A DNA stretch of 64,000 bases from Amphiura filiformis (taxonomy: Eukaryota > Echinodermata > Ophiuroidea > Amphilepidida > Amphiuridae), in the NCBI RefSeq assembly GCF_039555335.1, contig NC_092628.1, positions 97,902,536 through 97,966,535 on the forward strand, read 5' to 3'. Below, in pieces: positions 1 through 22,810 of the stretch. The notes below the pieces were generated by a model, which saw nothing but the letters and a program-made list of their open reading frames with translations, made no database searches and was not told the origin of the DNA. How positions within the stretch are numbered: the stretch's first letter is position 1; the number at the start of each line of letters is the position of its first letter. The position numbers and the translations under genes are program-made.

Positions 1-328
1 TTCTCAATCGTCAACATCCACAGATATGCGTATAAAAATGAATGATACAAGCTGCATAAATATGATGAACAAATACATTCACTTTATCTATTTAGAAATG
101 AAAGGCTTTTAAGACCAGCACATTTACATGGATTTGTTTCAGTGAGTGGTCATTTCATATTACCAGTGTTAGCAGAACTCATTGTAAAGCTGACAATGTG
201 GCTATAAATTCAAGTCAAATCCCTACCTTATTAGAATGAGAAGCATGTTCTTAAAACATATGGAAACTATATTTGGCAAATAATGTGAACTATAATATAA
301 CCTTTCTTAAGATTTTGTGAATGATTAG

Positions 329-490
329 CAGTGTTCGAAATATGCCTCAAAAAGTTACAGGCCAGCCGGGCTTGACCTTAAAAGTTACCGGCCAGCCGGG
401 CCGGCAACTAGATGCCAGTCAGAAAAGTTACCGGCCAGGCCTAAAAGTTACAGGCCAATGGCCTGCTGACTGGCCCTATTTCGAATGCTG
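329..490. mobile_element. hAT-like MITE, TIR CAGTGTTCGAAATA
   Basis: Ends CAGTGTTCGAAATA and TATTTCGAATGCTG, flanked by a perfect 8-bp duplication ATGATTAG (321-328, 491-498). The interior repeats AAAGTTACCGGCCAGCC-like units. An 8-bp target duplication fits the hAT superfamily. Confidence 0.85.
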
Positions 491-964
491 ATGATTAGCC
501 AAGTCAAGTCCAGACAAGTCAAGTAATAATTTATTATACTATTCAGCAAATTACTTCAGCGGTGTCGATGTCCTTCTGCTTTGTCTGATTATCACATAAA
601 AAAACTACAATCTTAGAAATAATTATTCGAACACTTTTAAGGGCTTATTGGAAATGGTCGCCCTCTCTACCCCTGTATAATGTTTGCATGCCCAATATGC
701 TCATCTTCACCATATCTTCTCCCAACATTGTTTGGTGGGGAAAGGGGAAGGGTACGTATGCTGAAGATGAACATTGAGATAACACTACTATAATCCTTAG
801 TTTCCAGTGACTCGTATAGCGTGCGCACTGTACTAAGAAGAACAGCGGAATTGGGTGTTCGAACACATTTTGTCCGGGATTGTAGGTCACACGTTGCTAC
901 GCAGTTTGACTAGCGAATGAGGTGCCAATGTGATTCTAGAGTTCAGTCTTTGATCAAGTAATCT

Positions 965-1505
965 CAGGGGCGTAGCAAGAGCATCAGGGGCCTATGGAAA
1001 AGGAGCAGTACGGGCCCTTTTAACCAGGGCGGGATTTAGCCTACCTTATTGGGGCCCTGGACCAGGCCAAAATTTGGAGGCCCCTGAACTCACATGCCGA
1101 GGAAGGTATATGCACTAAAGTCAGTGGCCAAGTTTTGGTTTAACTAAGGGGGACTAACATATTTTGTTGAATTCAATTTCAGACTATCTTGGCCCCAGAT
1201 CAACATAAATTTTTGAATTTGAATGAGCGCGAAGCGCGGAAAATTTTACAATTTTGCCTTATTTTGACCAAAAAGATGCTGTTATTGGGGTTACAAGAAA
1301 GATGCATAGGGCAATTTTGGGGCCCCCAATTTTTTTTGGGGGGCAAATTGCCCTGGACCCGGGCCCATCTGGCCCAATGCTATAAAAATCCGGCCCTGCT
1401 CTCCATTATCAGCCCTTATTTAATTTTCGCTTTTGTGCTCGGGTCCCTGAACCCTCGGGGCCCATGGACTTCGTCCATCCTGTCCCCCCACTTGCTACAC
1501 GCCTG
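965..1505. mobile_element. hAT-like MITE, CAGTGGCGTAGC family
   Basis: Ends CAGGGGCGTAGCAAG and CTTGCTACACGCCTG, flanked by the 8-bp duplication AGTAATCT (957-964, 1506-1513). The interior is rich in GGGGCCC words and codes nothing recognisable. Confidence 0.8.
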
Positions 1506-1554
1506 AGTAATCTTCATGTGTATGCCAATTGAGTTTGTCATCAAAATAAATAAA

Positions 1555-1945
1555 TAAATTTCAGAATTTATATAGCGCTTTTTCCAGAGGATTCAAAGCG
1601 CTGTAATTTCGCTGCGTGGTGAATCATCACAATCAGATCGCATCAACTAGGCTAGTTGCAGCCGAACCTGGCGCAAACCTATCCGCACTTAGATTGTAAC
1701 ATCCACCCATTTTCTGCAGCTTCCCAAATTCCATTGGGTGAAGGAAGTTTTTGATAACGAAACAACTAATCACCGATTTTGAAAGCAGGAGGAAACCGGA
1801 GATCCCGGAGAAAACCTGCGAGAGCAAACATGGATCGGGATAAACCAAGTGCACATGAGTCCTTGGGCCGCGCCGGGCTTGAACCGGGACCTCAGTGGTG
1901 CAAAGCGAGGGAACTACCGCTGCGCTAACTCGCCCTCCCTCAATC
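1555..1945 (-). mobile_element. tRNA-derived SINE
   Basis: On the minus strand a tRNA-like head carries an A box (TTAGCGCAGCGGTAG) and a B box (GGTTCAAGCCC) near 1875-1940. A body with GGTTTTCTCCGGGATCTCCG follows, then a tail with paired GCGCTTT/AAAGCGC words near 1570-1605. The exact ends are not certain. Confidence 0.65.
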
Positions 1946-2065
1946 ATAGTGCCAAGATATTTATATGAGGACACATGCTCCACATTACTACCCTTCACCA
2001 CTAGGGTTTGGAGTTGTACTTGACGTCCTAAAATCAATTATCATTTCCTTAGTTTTGGAAACGTC
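1925..2065 (-). pseudogene. Non-LTR retrotransposon reverse-transcriptase fragment
   Basis: Minus-strand peptides SKTKEMIIDFRTSS and, in another frame, GSNVEHVSSYKYLGTMIEGG are the familiar region after the RT catalytic core of LINE elements. One frameshift separates them and the SINE abuts it. Confidence 0.7.
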
Positions 2066-2878
2066 TCAAGCTATGCAATGTTATTTTGCGTATGTATACA
2101 ACATGTCACATTATCCAATTCATTCCAAGGCATAGGTTTTTAAACCTTTAGACACATCTGCTTCTGCTTGAGAACATATTACTAGCACTGAGTAATTCAA
2201 TTTGATCATTTATCTTACAATTTAAAGCTACTTCATGAAAGTTGGGAATTCCCTTTACCGTGTAATCACAGTAAACAAAGTCAGGACTATTTATGTACTC
2301 GGAATCCCCTAGAATGTAAAGTGGATATTACATCATTTTGGAAATTCCCCGGAAGTGGTGTAATATGAAAGGTTAATGTTTAAAATTAGTCTTGGGAATT
2401 TCCAGATTACATCTTATTTTGTAAAAGAGTGCTATAGAACGGGACATTTATTTATGTTTATGTATCAGAAGATTATCATGTTTTACTTTTATTTATTCAG
2501 ATACTGTTAACTTTTCAAACAGTGTGTTTTCTTGTGCACTCTGAAGTGAATTTGGGTGAAAGGTGTGTTTGGCCTTGACGACTCGGTAACAATATTTGAC
2601 TCACGTTGCTGTTGAATCGCACCTGCTGTCCCAAATCTACAGAGTGTATACACATTATACACACATACAGATAATACAACTTCTTTTGAATAAATTAATG
2701 TAGTTTTAGCCGACAGAAAAAGCATAATATAAAAAACATGTTGTGCATCTTCAGTGTTTTAAGGAAATCCATTCAAGCTATTTTAAGTTAAGAGCAGTCC
2801 TTCTGATTTCATGCCATTGCAACTCAAGTTTTCAAATTTTTGTTAACTGCTCTGAAACATGGGAAGCATCATTACATA
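2066..2878. other. No gene recognised
   Basis: AT-rich sequence without a supported gene. Open frames here are short and resemble nothing known. Confidence 0.4.
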
Positions 2879-3854
2879 AAGGGTTCACAAAAATAACTCC
2901 CCCTTAAAATTACAAAACATTTCTTTGCTTAACTTGACATACATTTCGTTGATTTGAAAATTTTAAAAACATGTGAATAAAGGAATTATTTTCCTACCCT
3001 CCCAAAGTTCTTTTTAATAAAAATCTGTTTGTTTTGGCCAAAAATAATCACATTTTCCAAAAATGATGCTTTCAGAAAAAGTTGCACTTTTCCACATCCT
3101 ATACATGTAATGTACAAAAACATTCTCGATATCAATGTTTTGATTGATTTAATGGTGTTTTTGTGTTCTTTCATTTTTATGTATACGATAACCCAGTCAC
3201 CCATACAATCATCTTGCAATTTAAAACAATGATTTATTGACATGTACGGGGTATTTCTAGAAGCTTTTGAGCCGGTGTGTCAAAAATGGTAAAATCAATT
3301 ACAAAACATTTCTTAGCATAACTTGACATTCATTTTGTTGATTTGAAAATGTATAAATCTGTGAATAAAGCAATCTTTTTGCTACCCTACTAAAGTTATC
3401 CCTTCTCAAATTCCTTTTTTTTTTGGTAAAAAATAATCACATTTTTCAAAAATAATGCTTTAAAAAAATTGCACTTTTCAACATCCCATACATGTAATGT
3501 ACAAAACTTTCTCGATTTCAATGTTTAATTGTTTTGATTTCCTTTACCTTTCTGTCTCTGATCCCTTAATCACCCATGTAACCATCGTTTAGTGCAAAGT
3601 AATGATTCGTTGAAGCTAATTTTGACATAAATGAGGATGTTGAAAAGTGCAACTTTTTCTAAAAGCATCATTTTTGGAAAATGTGATTATTTTTGGCCAA
3701 AACAAAAATATTTTTAAAAAAAAAAAACATTGGGAGGGTAGAAAACGATTCCTTTATTCACAGGTTTTTAAATTTTTCAAATCAACGAAATACATGCCAA
3801 GTTATGCAAAGAAGTGATTTGTAATTTTAGGGGAGTTATTTTTTGTGAACCCTT
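2879..3854. mobile_element. Long-armed inverted-repeat MITE with TA target duplication
   Basis: Ends AAGGGTTCACAAAAA and TTTTTGTGAACCCTT, flanked by TA (2877-2878, 3855-3856). Arms run about 220 bp and share GCATCATTTTTGG, GTTGCACTTTTC and TTGGGAGGGTAG-like words. A third direct partial copy sits inside (about 3290-3520). TA duplication fits Tc1/mariner-type mobilisation. Confidence 0.8.
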
Positions 3855-3856
3855 TA

Positions 3857-4380
3857 TTTAACACTGAAGATGCCCAACATGCCACAATTACCATGATTAC
3901 ATAATCGGTTGAAAAAACATTTATGAGGGGAAACTGTTAAAAGTTGTGTTACCTGTATGTACAAGGGCACTTCGTGAATACACATAATCTTGGGCCATGT
4001 AAAATCACGGACGTCACTTCATTACCAAATACAAGGGGAAACAAAGTATTATTGTGATTTTTTGTCACATTGTGTCGATCAACAGTGATTTGAGAAATAA
4101 AAGTTATTAAAACATAATGTTATTTGTGAAGTGTTTACTTGTGTGATTCAATGAGTAACATTACAGCAGAGCATACAAGCTACCAGTTCCTGGTTATTTG
4201 AATACTGTTCTACTTGTCAGTGCTTTGAAAGAAATGAATAATATAGCTGGCTTAAATCTTTCAAGTGGAAAAATGCACAAGGAACATAATTTGTGAGAAG
4301 TGCAACTATGGATTAGCTCACAGATTTATTTGGTGTTTGTTTAGGCTAAAAAACGGCAAATTCATTTTTTAAACTTTTGC
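3857..4380. other. No gene recognised
   Basis: AT-rich unique-looking sequence between the inverted-repeat element and the tandem array; nothing coding seen. Confidence 0.4.
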
Positions 4381-4384
4381 TTAC

Positions 4385-5560
4385 ACAAACGAATATATAA
4401 GACCCCATTTTTTTGCCAAAACCATGCAAAATTACATACTTTTCCAAAAGTGTGTGCTTTTGCTTATACAACTTAGTATATACTATATTAATAAACGTAT
4501 ATAAGACCCAATGTCTTACAGTACATTATGCTTTCGGTGGTGGTTTATGCACCGCTTTTTACCCCCATTTTTTACCAAAACCACATACTTTTGCAGAATA
4601 TGTCATTTTGCATGATTATGCAAAATTACATACTTTTCCAAAATTGCGTGCTTTTGCTTATGCAACTAAGTATATACTATATTAATAAACGTACAAGACC
4701 TAATGTCTTAGTACATTGTATTTCTGGCGGTTGTTTATGCCACCTCCCCCAAAACAAACAAAAAACAAACTACATACTTTTTCAAAATATGTCATTTTGC
4801 AGGGTCATAATGGTTATACAAAATTACATACTTTTCCAAAAAGTGTGTGTTATGCAACTTAGTATATTCTATATTATTGAATGTATATAAGACCTAATGT
4901 CATATAGAACATATACTTCTGGTGGTGGTTTATGCCCCCCCCGTTTTTGCCAAAACCACATACCTTTGCAAAATATATGTCATTTTGCATGGTTATACAA
5001 AATTACATACTTTTCCAAAAGTGTGTGCTTTTGCTAATGCAACTTAGTATATACTATATTAATAATAATAATAATAAACGTATTATAAGACCTTTCTTAC
5101 ACATTATATTTCTGTTGGGGTTTATACACCGATTTTACCCCCCGTTTTTTGCCCAAACCATGTACTTTTGTAAAATATGTCATTTTGCATGAATATGCAA
5201 AATTACATACTTTTAAAGTGTGCTATCTGCATATATTATATGCAACTTAGAATATAATATATTAATAAATGTATAATAAGACCTTATGTCTTATAGTACA
5301 TTACATTTCCGGTGGCTGTTTATGCAGCACTTTTACCCCTAATTATGCCGAAACTTAATATACCGTACTAAATTGCAAGATATGTCATTTTGCATGATTA
5401 GGTCTATGTAAATTTAACATATTTTTCCAAAAGTGTGCTTTGCATATGCAACTTGGTATAAAGGCCTACTTTATTAATAAACGTATCTTTGGCCTATAAT
5501 AGTACATCATCGTGGTTTATGCACCCCCAACGTTTTTGCCCCGATAGTTTTTTACCCGTA
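4385..5560. repeat. Tandem array, about 180-210 bp unit, 6 copies
   Basis: The word CATACTTTTCCAAAA or a close variant recurs at 4435, 4629, 4827, 5006, 5206 and 5418. Each unit also has AACTTAGTATATACTATATT, a GGTGGTTTATGC-like block and TGTCATTTTGCATG. Units have diverged by small indels. Confidence 0.85.
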
Positions 5561-5870
5561 GTCTTTCACACAGCGTGCCAAATCTAATTAGTAAAATTGG
5601 AATGAGAAAAGTATTACATGTGTAGCCAAATCTCAGTTTGGAAGGGATATAAGCGAGAGATGAGACTGTTTTGAATCGTTTCAAACACCAAATTGCCTGG
5701 AATACCTCCAGCTACCTGCAAAAAGCTCCGTGAAATGAATGGTAACGGCGCATTATTAAGTGGTGTGCTCCCGCTTTGGTAGTATGCGCCCTGATTCCCT
5801 ATAGCCAGCCCGTGTGCTTTCTATACAAAACATCTATTTTTGTATACGTACTGTAAAGTACGGTAAAGTA

Positions 5871-5990
5871 TGATGTTTTGCATATGCAAAACTACATGTT
5901 TTTCGTAAGTATGTGTTTTTGCATATGCAAAAGTACATACTTTTACAAAGTATGTAGTTTTGCATATGCAAAACATCATATTTTGCGTAA
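5871..5990. repeat. Palindrome cluster of TTTTGCATATGCAAAA
   Basis: The 16-bp perfect palindrome occurs near 5875, 5926 and 5963. The whole stretch from TGATGTTTTGC to GCAAAACATCA is itself a near-perfect inverted repeat of about 115 bp. It shares words with the preceding tandem array. Confidence 0.85.
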
Positions 5991-6028
5991 GTATCTGCTT
6001 TTGCACGCAGCACCGGGGAGGAAAAAAT

Positions 6029-6540
6029 ATAAGGGCTGTGCAATAACTATCAGCCACCCGGGGAGGTTAAATATCCAAACGGAGTGTTAAAAATGCCCCC
6101 GGTCTACTAAAAATCGCCCCTCCTCCCTCTCGGGATGCCAAATAATCTTTGAACCGCCGTTTGCACATGCCTATTTCCCCATTTGCAAGCCTTAAATGGT
6201 CTAGGTTTATATTGCGAGCGCAGCAAGCAGGAAAATGTGCTTATTTAAGCTTTTCCGTACTGTTTTCCTAAGCCTTTTTATAAAGTCTTTTATTTAAAAG
6301 CCTCCTCGTGAATTTGTGGCAAAAATCGCTTTACCCCTCTCGGCTTGCTAAAAATTGCTTGATCATCCCTTTCATCTGGCCAAAATATCTTGCACCTACA
6401 CCCCCCCACCACCACCACCACCATTTTACCTTCCACTGGGTTCGTAATTATTGCATAGTCCGTAACTAGACCAGCACAGTCGTTCATTCTGATGAAAGTA
6501 CTGTTGTTAAGGTTACGTAGTATCATGAATTTCATCAGTG
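6029..6540. repeat. Dispersed repeat, copy 1 (GGGCTGTGCAATAA family)
   Basis: Shares a long collinear run with 62732-63007 (GGGCTGTGCAATAA, CCAAACGG, CCCTCTCGG, AGCAGGAAAAT, TTTTCCTAAGCC). Part of the motif is repeated again after 6300. No coding capacity; superfamily unknown. Confidence 0.65.
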
Positions 6541-7236
6541 CCCATCTTCTTTTTTTTCTTGCAAATATATGAAGTACATAAATATGTTCATCACCTCATA
6601 CCCTTAAATTATAAAATATCTCTATTTCATTTCATTTAATGACATAAAATTTGAACAATATTGTAAAGAACACACGAGGTTTTGACTTTTAAAACCTACA
6701 TTTTGGTCAAAAATTGTGCTTGGATAGGTCAATTTTGTGCTTGGATAGGTTGTTTTTAACAGATTACCACATTCGCCTTGAATTTCTTTATCTGTTGGCG
6801 TAATGAAAATAAGTGTTTCAGGGGGAAGTGTTAGCTATCGTTCGATATAAAAACTTTTCTGATTGGATGAAGGGAACACTTGAGGATTTGACAAAAACCA
6901 ATCACAGATGCAAACTTTCCACTAGATCTCGCACAGATCTTATGATGCTATGTACTCAACCGTGTAGTATAAAGACAGACTGCGTAGAGGCTAGACTCGC
7001 TGTGCTTGGAAATATGTATATATCGTTTTTGTAGACAAACCTTTTCATATGTTATTTCTAGATTTAGGTTGATTAAGGTACTGTGCTCATATAGAAACTT
7101 ATAGAGCTTCGTCTCTGAATTAAGATATGTGATTTCATATACAGTGTCTTGTGCCATAGCGATCAGTGGGCTTGGCGTTTATTGTTTATTAGTAGTAGTA
7201 GAATTAGTAGTAGCAGTAGTAGTAGTGATATTTTTC

Positions 7237-7700
7237 ACATATTTGATATATAACAGTCCTCAAAGTAAATTTTATAAATCTAATGATATATTCTTACAGT
7301 GTATGTAGCTGCGAGGAAAAGCCGATGATCAATTGAAAATTTTGACCTTTCATATTGAAGATATGGATTTTTTCCCCCAAAGACCTAATTTTTTTTGGTG
7401 TTTTGGGAATAAAATCCATATCTACAATACAAAGGTCAAAATTTTCAATTCATCGTCGGCTTTTCATCCCACCTACATACACTTTAAGTATACATCATCA
7501 GATTTATAAAGCTTACTTGAGTACTGTTAAATATCAAAAATATCAATTTTAATGATTTGCCATAAAATGTGTATTACATTGCGAATTTCAAAAAATCAAA
7601 ATTATTTGATATCAGAAGGACATTCTTCGTATTCAGAATGCAATTCGATATGTCTGATGTGCTCTGATGTCCCACAATAAATACTGTCCAAACGTTCATA
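7237..7700. mobile_element. Inverted-repeat MITE next to an RT fragment
   Basis: Arms of about 130 bp around 7390: GCCGATGATCAATTGAAAAT against ATTTTCAATTCATCGTCGGC, and GATTTATAAA words further out. The segment to 7700 ends in CATACCCCTTCCCTT. Target duplication not resolved. Confidence 0.6.
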
Positions 7701-7711
7701 CCCCTTCCCTT

Positions 7712-8515
7712 AAGGATGATAGAAAAATCAGAAACATTATTGACCTTACGCTTTGATCCAAAGAGAATCAGTTCAGTTTTACCTGTATGCAGAGAGATTA
7801 TTTTCTATAAGCCATTTATTGCAGCTCTCCAATTAATAGAAGTGGACATGTCATTAAAATAGCATAGAAATAAAAGAGGACCTAAAATACTGCCTTGGGG
7901 AACTCCGCATGTTATGACAAGAGGATCAGACTCAACCCCATCAATTTGAACAATTTGTTTACGATCAAAAAGATAAGATTCAAACCCATGGCAGACAGTT
8001 TGTTACACAAGATTTTATGGTCAACACTGTCAAATGCCTTCTGGAGATCTAATAAAACCATCCCAGTATAGAAGCCAGCAGCAGTTTTCTTTCTGATATG
8101 ATCTTGAAGGTGAATGAGGCAAGTGCCAGTTGAGTATGATCCTCTGAAGCCAGATTGGAGTTCATAAAGGAGTTTATTTTCAACCAGGAAGTTGTTCAAT
8201 TGGAAAAAGACAGCCTTTTCTAAAATTTTGGAGACAACTGGGAGAATGCTATCAGGTCTATAATTTCCTGCATCCAGCCTGCTCTTCTTTTTGTAGAGAG
8301 GGATGACTTTTGCCAATTTCATTTGAGTTGGAACAATGTCAGACCGAAGAGAAATGTTGATAATGAAAGTGATTGGCCCTTTAATAGCCTCTGCCGCATC
8401 TTTGATAAAGCAGGCTGGAAGGTTGTCAATTCCAGTGCTCTTGCTTGTATTAAGACCGTTTAAAGCCATATTATAACATTTGCTGAGGAGGACGCCCTCA
8501 CTGAATTTTTTTAAT
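7712..8515 (-). pseudogene. Non-LTR retrotransposon reverse-transcriptase fragment
   Basis: On the minus strand it reads through RT motifs: STGIDNLPACFIKD, KVIPLYKKKSRLDAGNYRP, SILPVVSKILEKAV, SGFRGSYSTGTCLIHL and LLDLQKAFDSVDHKIL. After a frameshift near 7960 comes CGVPQGSILGPLLFL. The catalytic F/YxDD part was not found intact. A truncated, inactive LINE copy. Confidence 0.88.
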
Positions 8516-10500
8516 TCATTTTTTTACACGATTAAATTGTACTTTATTAAACCAATATAGCCTGCAAAAATCAAGACTCTAGGTGCTGTAGTTTTGTCAA
8601 AATCAGAGATTTTGAATAAAAGGCTGATTCAGCCCTTTATTATTACGATGGAATTGTTAGTCGAACGCATACACGATGTTCATAACACACAGTACTACGC
8701 GGCGTGCGCGACGGTGATATACACAACAAAGGGTCGTACCACAACATGACCGAAGGAGTGGTACGTATTGGCGACATGTGCGCTGGTAGTAAATTCCAAT
8801 TTTCTTTGCTTTGAAGTAGTTGTTCGGCTTAAAAATAAAAGGGGATATATCTGACAGTAAAAGCTAACATTTTATGGCAAAGAAATGCTAATCTATTTTG
8901 TTTGAAAATGTTATAATATTGCTTTAATTCCTCAAAAAAACTCCTCGCAAACCACTTGAAGTTCAAAGGAGTCAGCCAGAACATTCTTATAAAAATCTTT
9001 TAATGTACCTTTTAACACATAAAAGAATAGGAACTTGATTTAGTGGTGTGATCCTATTCCCTACATTTGCTGCCTATACATGGTATATAGAAACACTTGT
9101 GTGCGCGACGCACTCTCAGCGACAGAGAATTTAAATTGTACAACAATATTTAATCAGATTGCTCATGTTTAAGAGATTTTTTTTCTGTTTTGGGGTAAGT
9201 TTTATGCTACATTTACATGGGGGTGGCTGGATATGGGCCCTGTATATCATATTTTAATGTTGCTTTCTTCAGTAGATAGCGCGTGGTTAGCAATGCAAAT
9301 GCTGCATTGATTTGAGTCAGAATCATACTTAGACTCGAATTATATCACTATTAATTGGTCAAGATATGTTGAGAGAGGCTGAATATCGTGTAAATGATTT
9401 TTAAAAACATTTTTTGCTCCCTTAATAGATCACATCACTAGATCAGGTCCAACCCTATCTGACTGAAGAAATAACAACCAGTGTTTTTATTCGCTGACCA
9501 TACCTGGTGTATTAAAATGGGGGAAAAAGCTTGGAATCAAGGCTGATGTGCCCATTGTTTGTAATTGTTGTACTCTGTGCATGTTCTCAGTATCTAAGCA
9601 TAAAAATGTTTAAAATATTACAATTCTCATATTTTTTGATGGTTTTTTGGTACCATTCACCAAATGATGTCACAACATTACAATTCTGATATTTTTTGAT
9701 GCTTTTTTGGTACCATTCACCAAATGATGTCACAACATGGAGGCGCTGCACTGTAGAGTTTAGTATGGTTTACATCATATTTGATGCGACACTGCGAAAA
9801 TCATCGAGCCGCTCAACTACCAAACAAATGCTGGTTCTAGGGTAGAATATATCATAAGCTTTTAGAAAAATTGTGTTTTGAATGAACGATGACATTTTAA
9901 CCATGAGAAAATTCTTAGGTACCTTTTAACACATAGAAGAATAGGAACTTGATTTAGTGATGTGATCCCAGAACTGATGGACGTATCGTAGTGATATAGC
10001 TCTGTTTCTTTCACAAGTAGATCTTGAATAAAAAAAAGTTTCTGAAGTATATCTTGTGTGTTATTGAGTTTGTGCCTTGGAGTAAGTTCCTGTCAATCCT
10101 GTCTTCTTTAGAGAGATTCCGTTTTCTCGATCAAAAACTTCAAATATTGCGCCGCCTGTATATTCTTGTTGGAATATCAAAGGTTTACATGTTCCGTAAT
10201 CCCGGTCCATAATGATCTGGAGAGCTCAACAGTGAAGGAGTAAATAAGTCCAACATACTAATAGAACAAAGAGGTGCAATCAATCTACTCTTACATAGAA
10301 ATCTGTTATTATATACCATCCTGAACTAAAATGTTCACTCAACAAAAAAATTGAATTTGTGACCACATACAAGCACAGGCAAAAGTCTCTCTTGACTAAT
10401 TACAAAATACGTCAAGTGTTTTTCACACATCACTGCACATAGACAATAGACATTGTCATTCCACCATATACACCTGTTCTTTATACCATACAAAATAGAT
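8516..10500. other. No gene; short repeats
   Basis: Holds a tandem duplication of about 61 bp (9617-9735, TTGGTACCATTCACCAAATG in each copy). A separate direct repeat occurs at about 9000-9055 and 9910-9968 (TTTTAACACATA, AGAATAGGAACTTGATTTAG). No coding sequence recognised. Gene B 3' UTR may extend into the right end. Confidence 0.45.
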
Positions 10501-10549
10501 CTGTAGTGTACAAGTACAGTACATTCTTTAATCTACGGTTCCCAAAAGC

Positions 10550-21042
<10,493 letters not shown>

Positions 21043-21062
21043 GACTTATTATACTGGCAATA

Positions 21063-21082
21063 TAAAAAAATAATAATAAAAA

Positions 21083-21129
<47 letters not shown>

Positions 21130-21195
21130 TAATAATAATAATAATAATAATAACAATAATAATAATAATAATAAATAATAATAATAATATAATTG
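21063..21195. repeat. (AAT)n microsatellite in gene B intron 1
   Basis: Long AAT run with a few interruptions. On the gene strand it is (ATT)n ending about 10 bases before the acceptor of the ATG exon, where a polypyrimidine tract belongs. Confidence 0.95.
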
Positions 21196-21365
21196 TAATA
21201 ATAGGGTACATTATACACTGCGTGTTTGTTAATAAGTCACGCACATCGTGTTTCAGCAATATTGATTGTAGTATGTTTTCTTACTTTATACTTTCGGTTT
21301 TGCTTTCATGAAAAATAATAAGCACAATGAATAAAGCTACATGAATATAAGATGCGTATACTTAC

Positions 21366-22180
21366 TTAGACAATGCCATAGTCGATTTTTGATAAATAAA
21401 ACATGTTATTAATCATGATGAAAGCATTCAGTTGAACTCGAAATTATACTGATATTTATTACATCAAAATACTTAATATAAAATTGTTATGAAAAACTTT
21501 ATAGGCTATAATTATATTAGTGACAGTAAAAGTAAAGTATACGTAAGCTTATATTATTGAATGCAACATCATAATGTCATTATATAAGCACTTCAATACT
21601 GAACAATTCTGATTTTAGAATCTACCAGTTTATTAATCGCATAAGTCCCAGTTAAACTAACAAACAGAGGGAGTACGGTGACTGAAAAGATGATCAGTTG
21701 TGAAAATCTATCAATTGTGCACAAATTAATTAAATCGGAGTTTTAAGCTTAAATTCAATATCCAGAGTATGCACAATGGGCAAGTGGACTACGAGGTAGT
21801 CTAATACTTACTTTGATATCAATCCGGGTAGCACTGCTAAAAAATGTAAAGACAAAGAGCTGGTTAGTAACCAGTCGTTAGTAACCAGTGATTACAATAT
21901 AATTCCAAAACGATTAATGTTCCTTTTGCCACGGCCACGGTAATTAATATTAAAATATAATTATAGACTCATCGCAGTGTATTTCCCTATTTCACTGTCT
22001 TTTGAAACCTACCTTTTTGTTCGACCAAATTACATGGAAATGTCGAGAAGCAGCACACTATTGCGAATTTGCGTCAAGAAATAAACTGTGGGAATTCCCC
22101 GTCATGCAATTACGGCGTAAGTCTGCACTGAGGTCACCGTTTTATACGAACCATTCATCATTAGCTGTCTACTGCAATTT
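21366..22180 (-). other. Putative gene B 5' non-coding exon and upstream region
   Basis: A donor TCTAA|GTAAGTATAC ends at 21366 and a second GTAAGTATTAG donor-like site lies near 21812. About 21960-22180 aligns by eye with sequence upstream of gene A. Transcription probably starts within or beyond this stretch. Much of 21360-21840 also occurs inverted at 25.5-26.5 kb. Confidence 0.4.
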
Positions 22181-22622
22181 TACATAGTTCAAAGTACATG
22201 GAAATACTAGTTGCGTGAAGAAATACTGTGGGTTTTTTTTTCAGGCAACACACTCGACAGTACATTATGTTTATCCTACTTATTTTGCTCGAGAAATTAG
22301 TTTCAATAATGTTAATTGAGATGTCGACAAGTAATTATTGAAATTTCGGCTACTTTTTATAAACAAACAAAATTAAGAAGAAGAAGAAACATTACGTTTT
22401 TATAATACACACATTTTAAGTTTCTTTATATTGTATTGTTTTTAATAATAGGATGACAGATACAACAGGCTGGAAATGTACGAAAATTGTTAAATTTAAG
22501 GTAAATATGGCTTAAACATTACAAAATACAATGTAAATAGACATTTAATCATTCATGTGATTTTTGATGGATGATCTCCAAAGGAACAGAAAATTTTGAA
22601 AAATAAATTTCTCATTCAAACG

Positions 22623-22642
22623 ATGACCTCTCTCTCTCTCTC
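22623..22642. repeat. (TC)n microsatellite
   Basis: A short run of TC dinucleotides. Confidence 0.9.
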
Positions 22643-22810
22643 TGTACCACTACTTTTTGTATAAATGTAACAAAAGTATAATAACAGTTATATTTTCTAG
22701 GGAAACTTCCGTTTGGGGATTAGTCAACAGAACTGGCAAAAATAAATTCCACGTTTAATATTTTTATAGAAAGAAAAGCCAAAAGTAACAAATAAACTAA
22801 AACTTTCCAG

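Noticed and set aside
4385-5560. CRISPR-like repeat-spacer array
   Set aside because: Units are about 190 bp and diverged along their whole length, and the genome is eukaryotic.
6381-6425. Val/Gly-rich or Pro-rich short protein
   Set aside because: Simple CCACCA repeat and C-run within a dispersed repeat.
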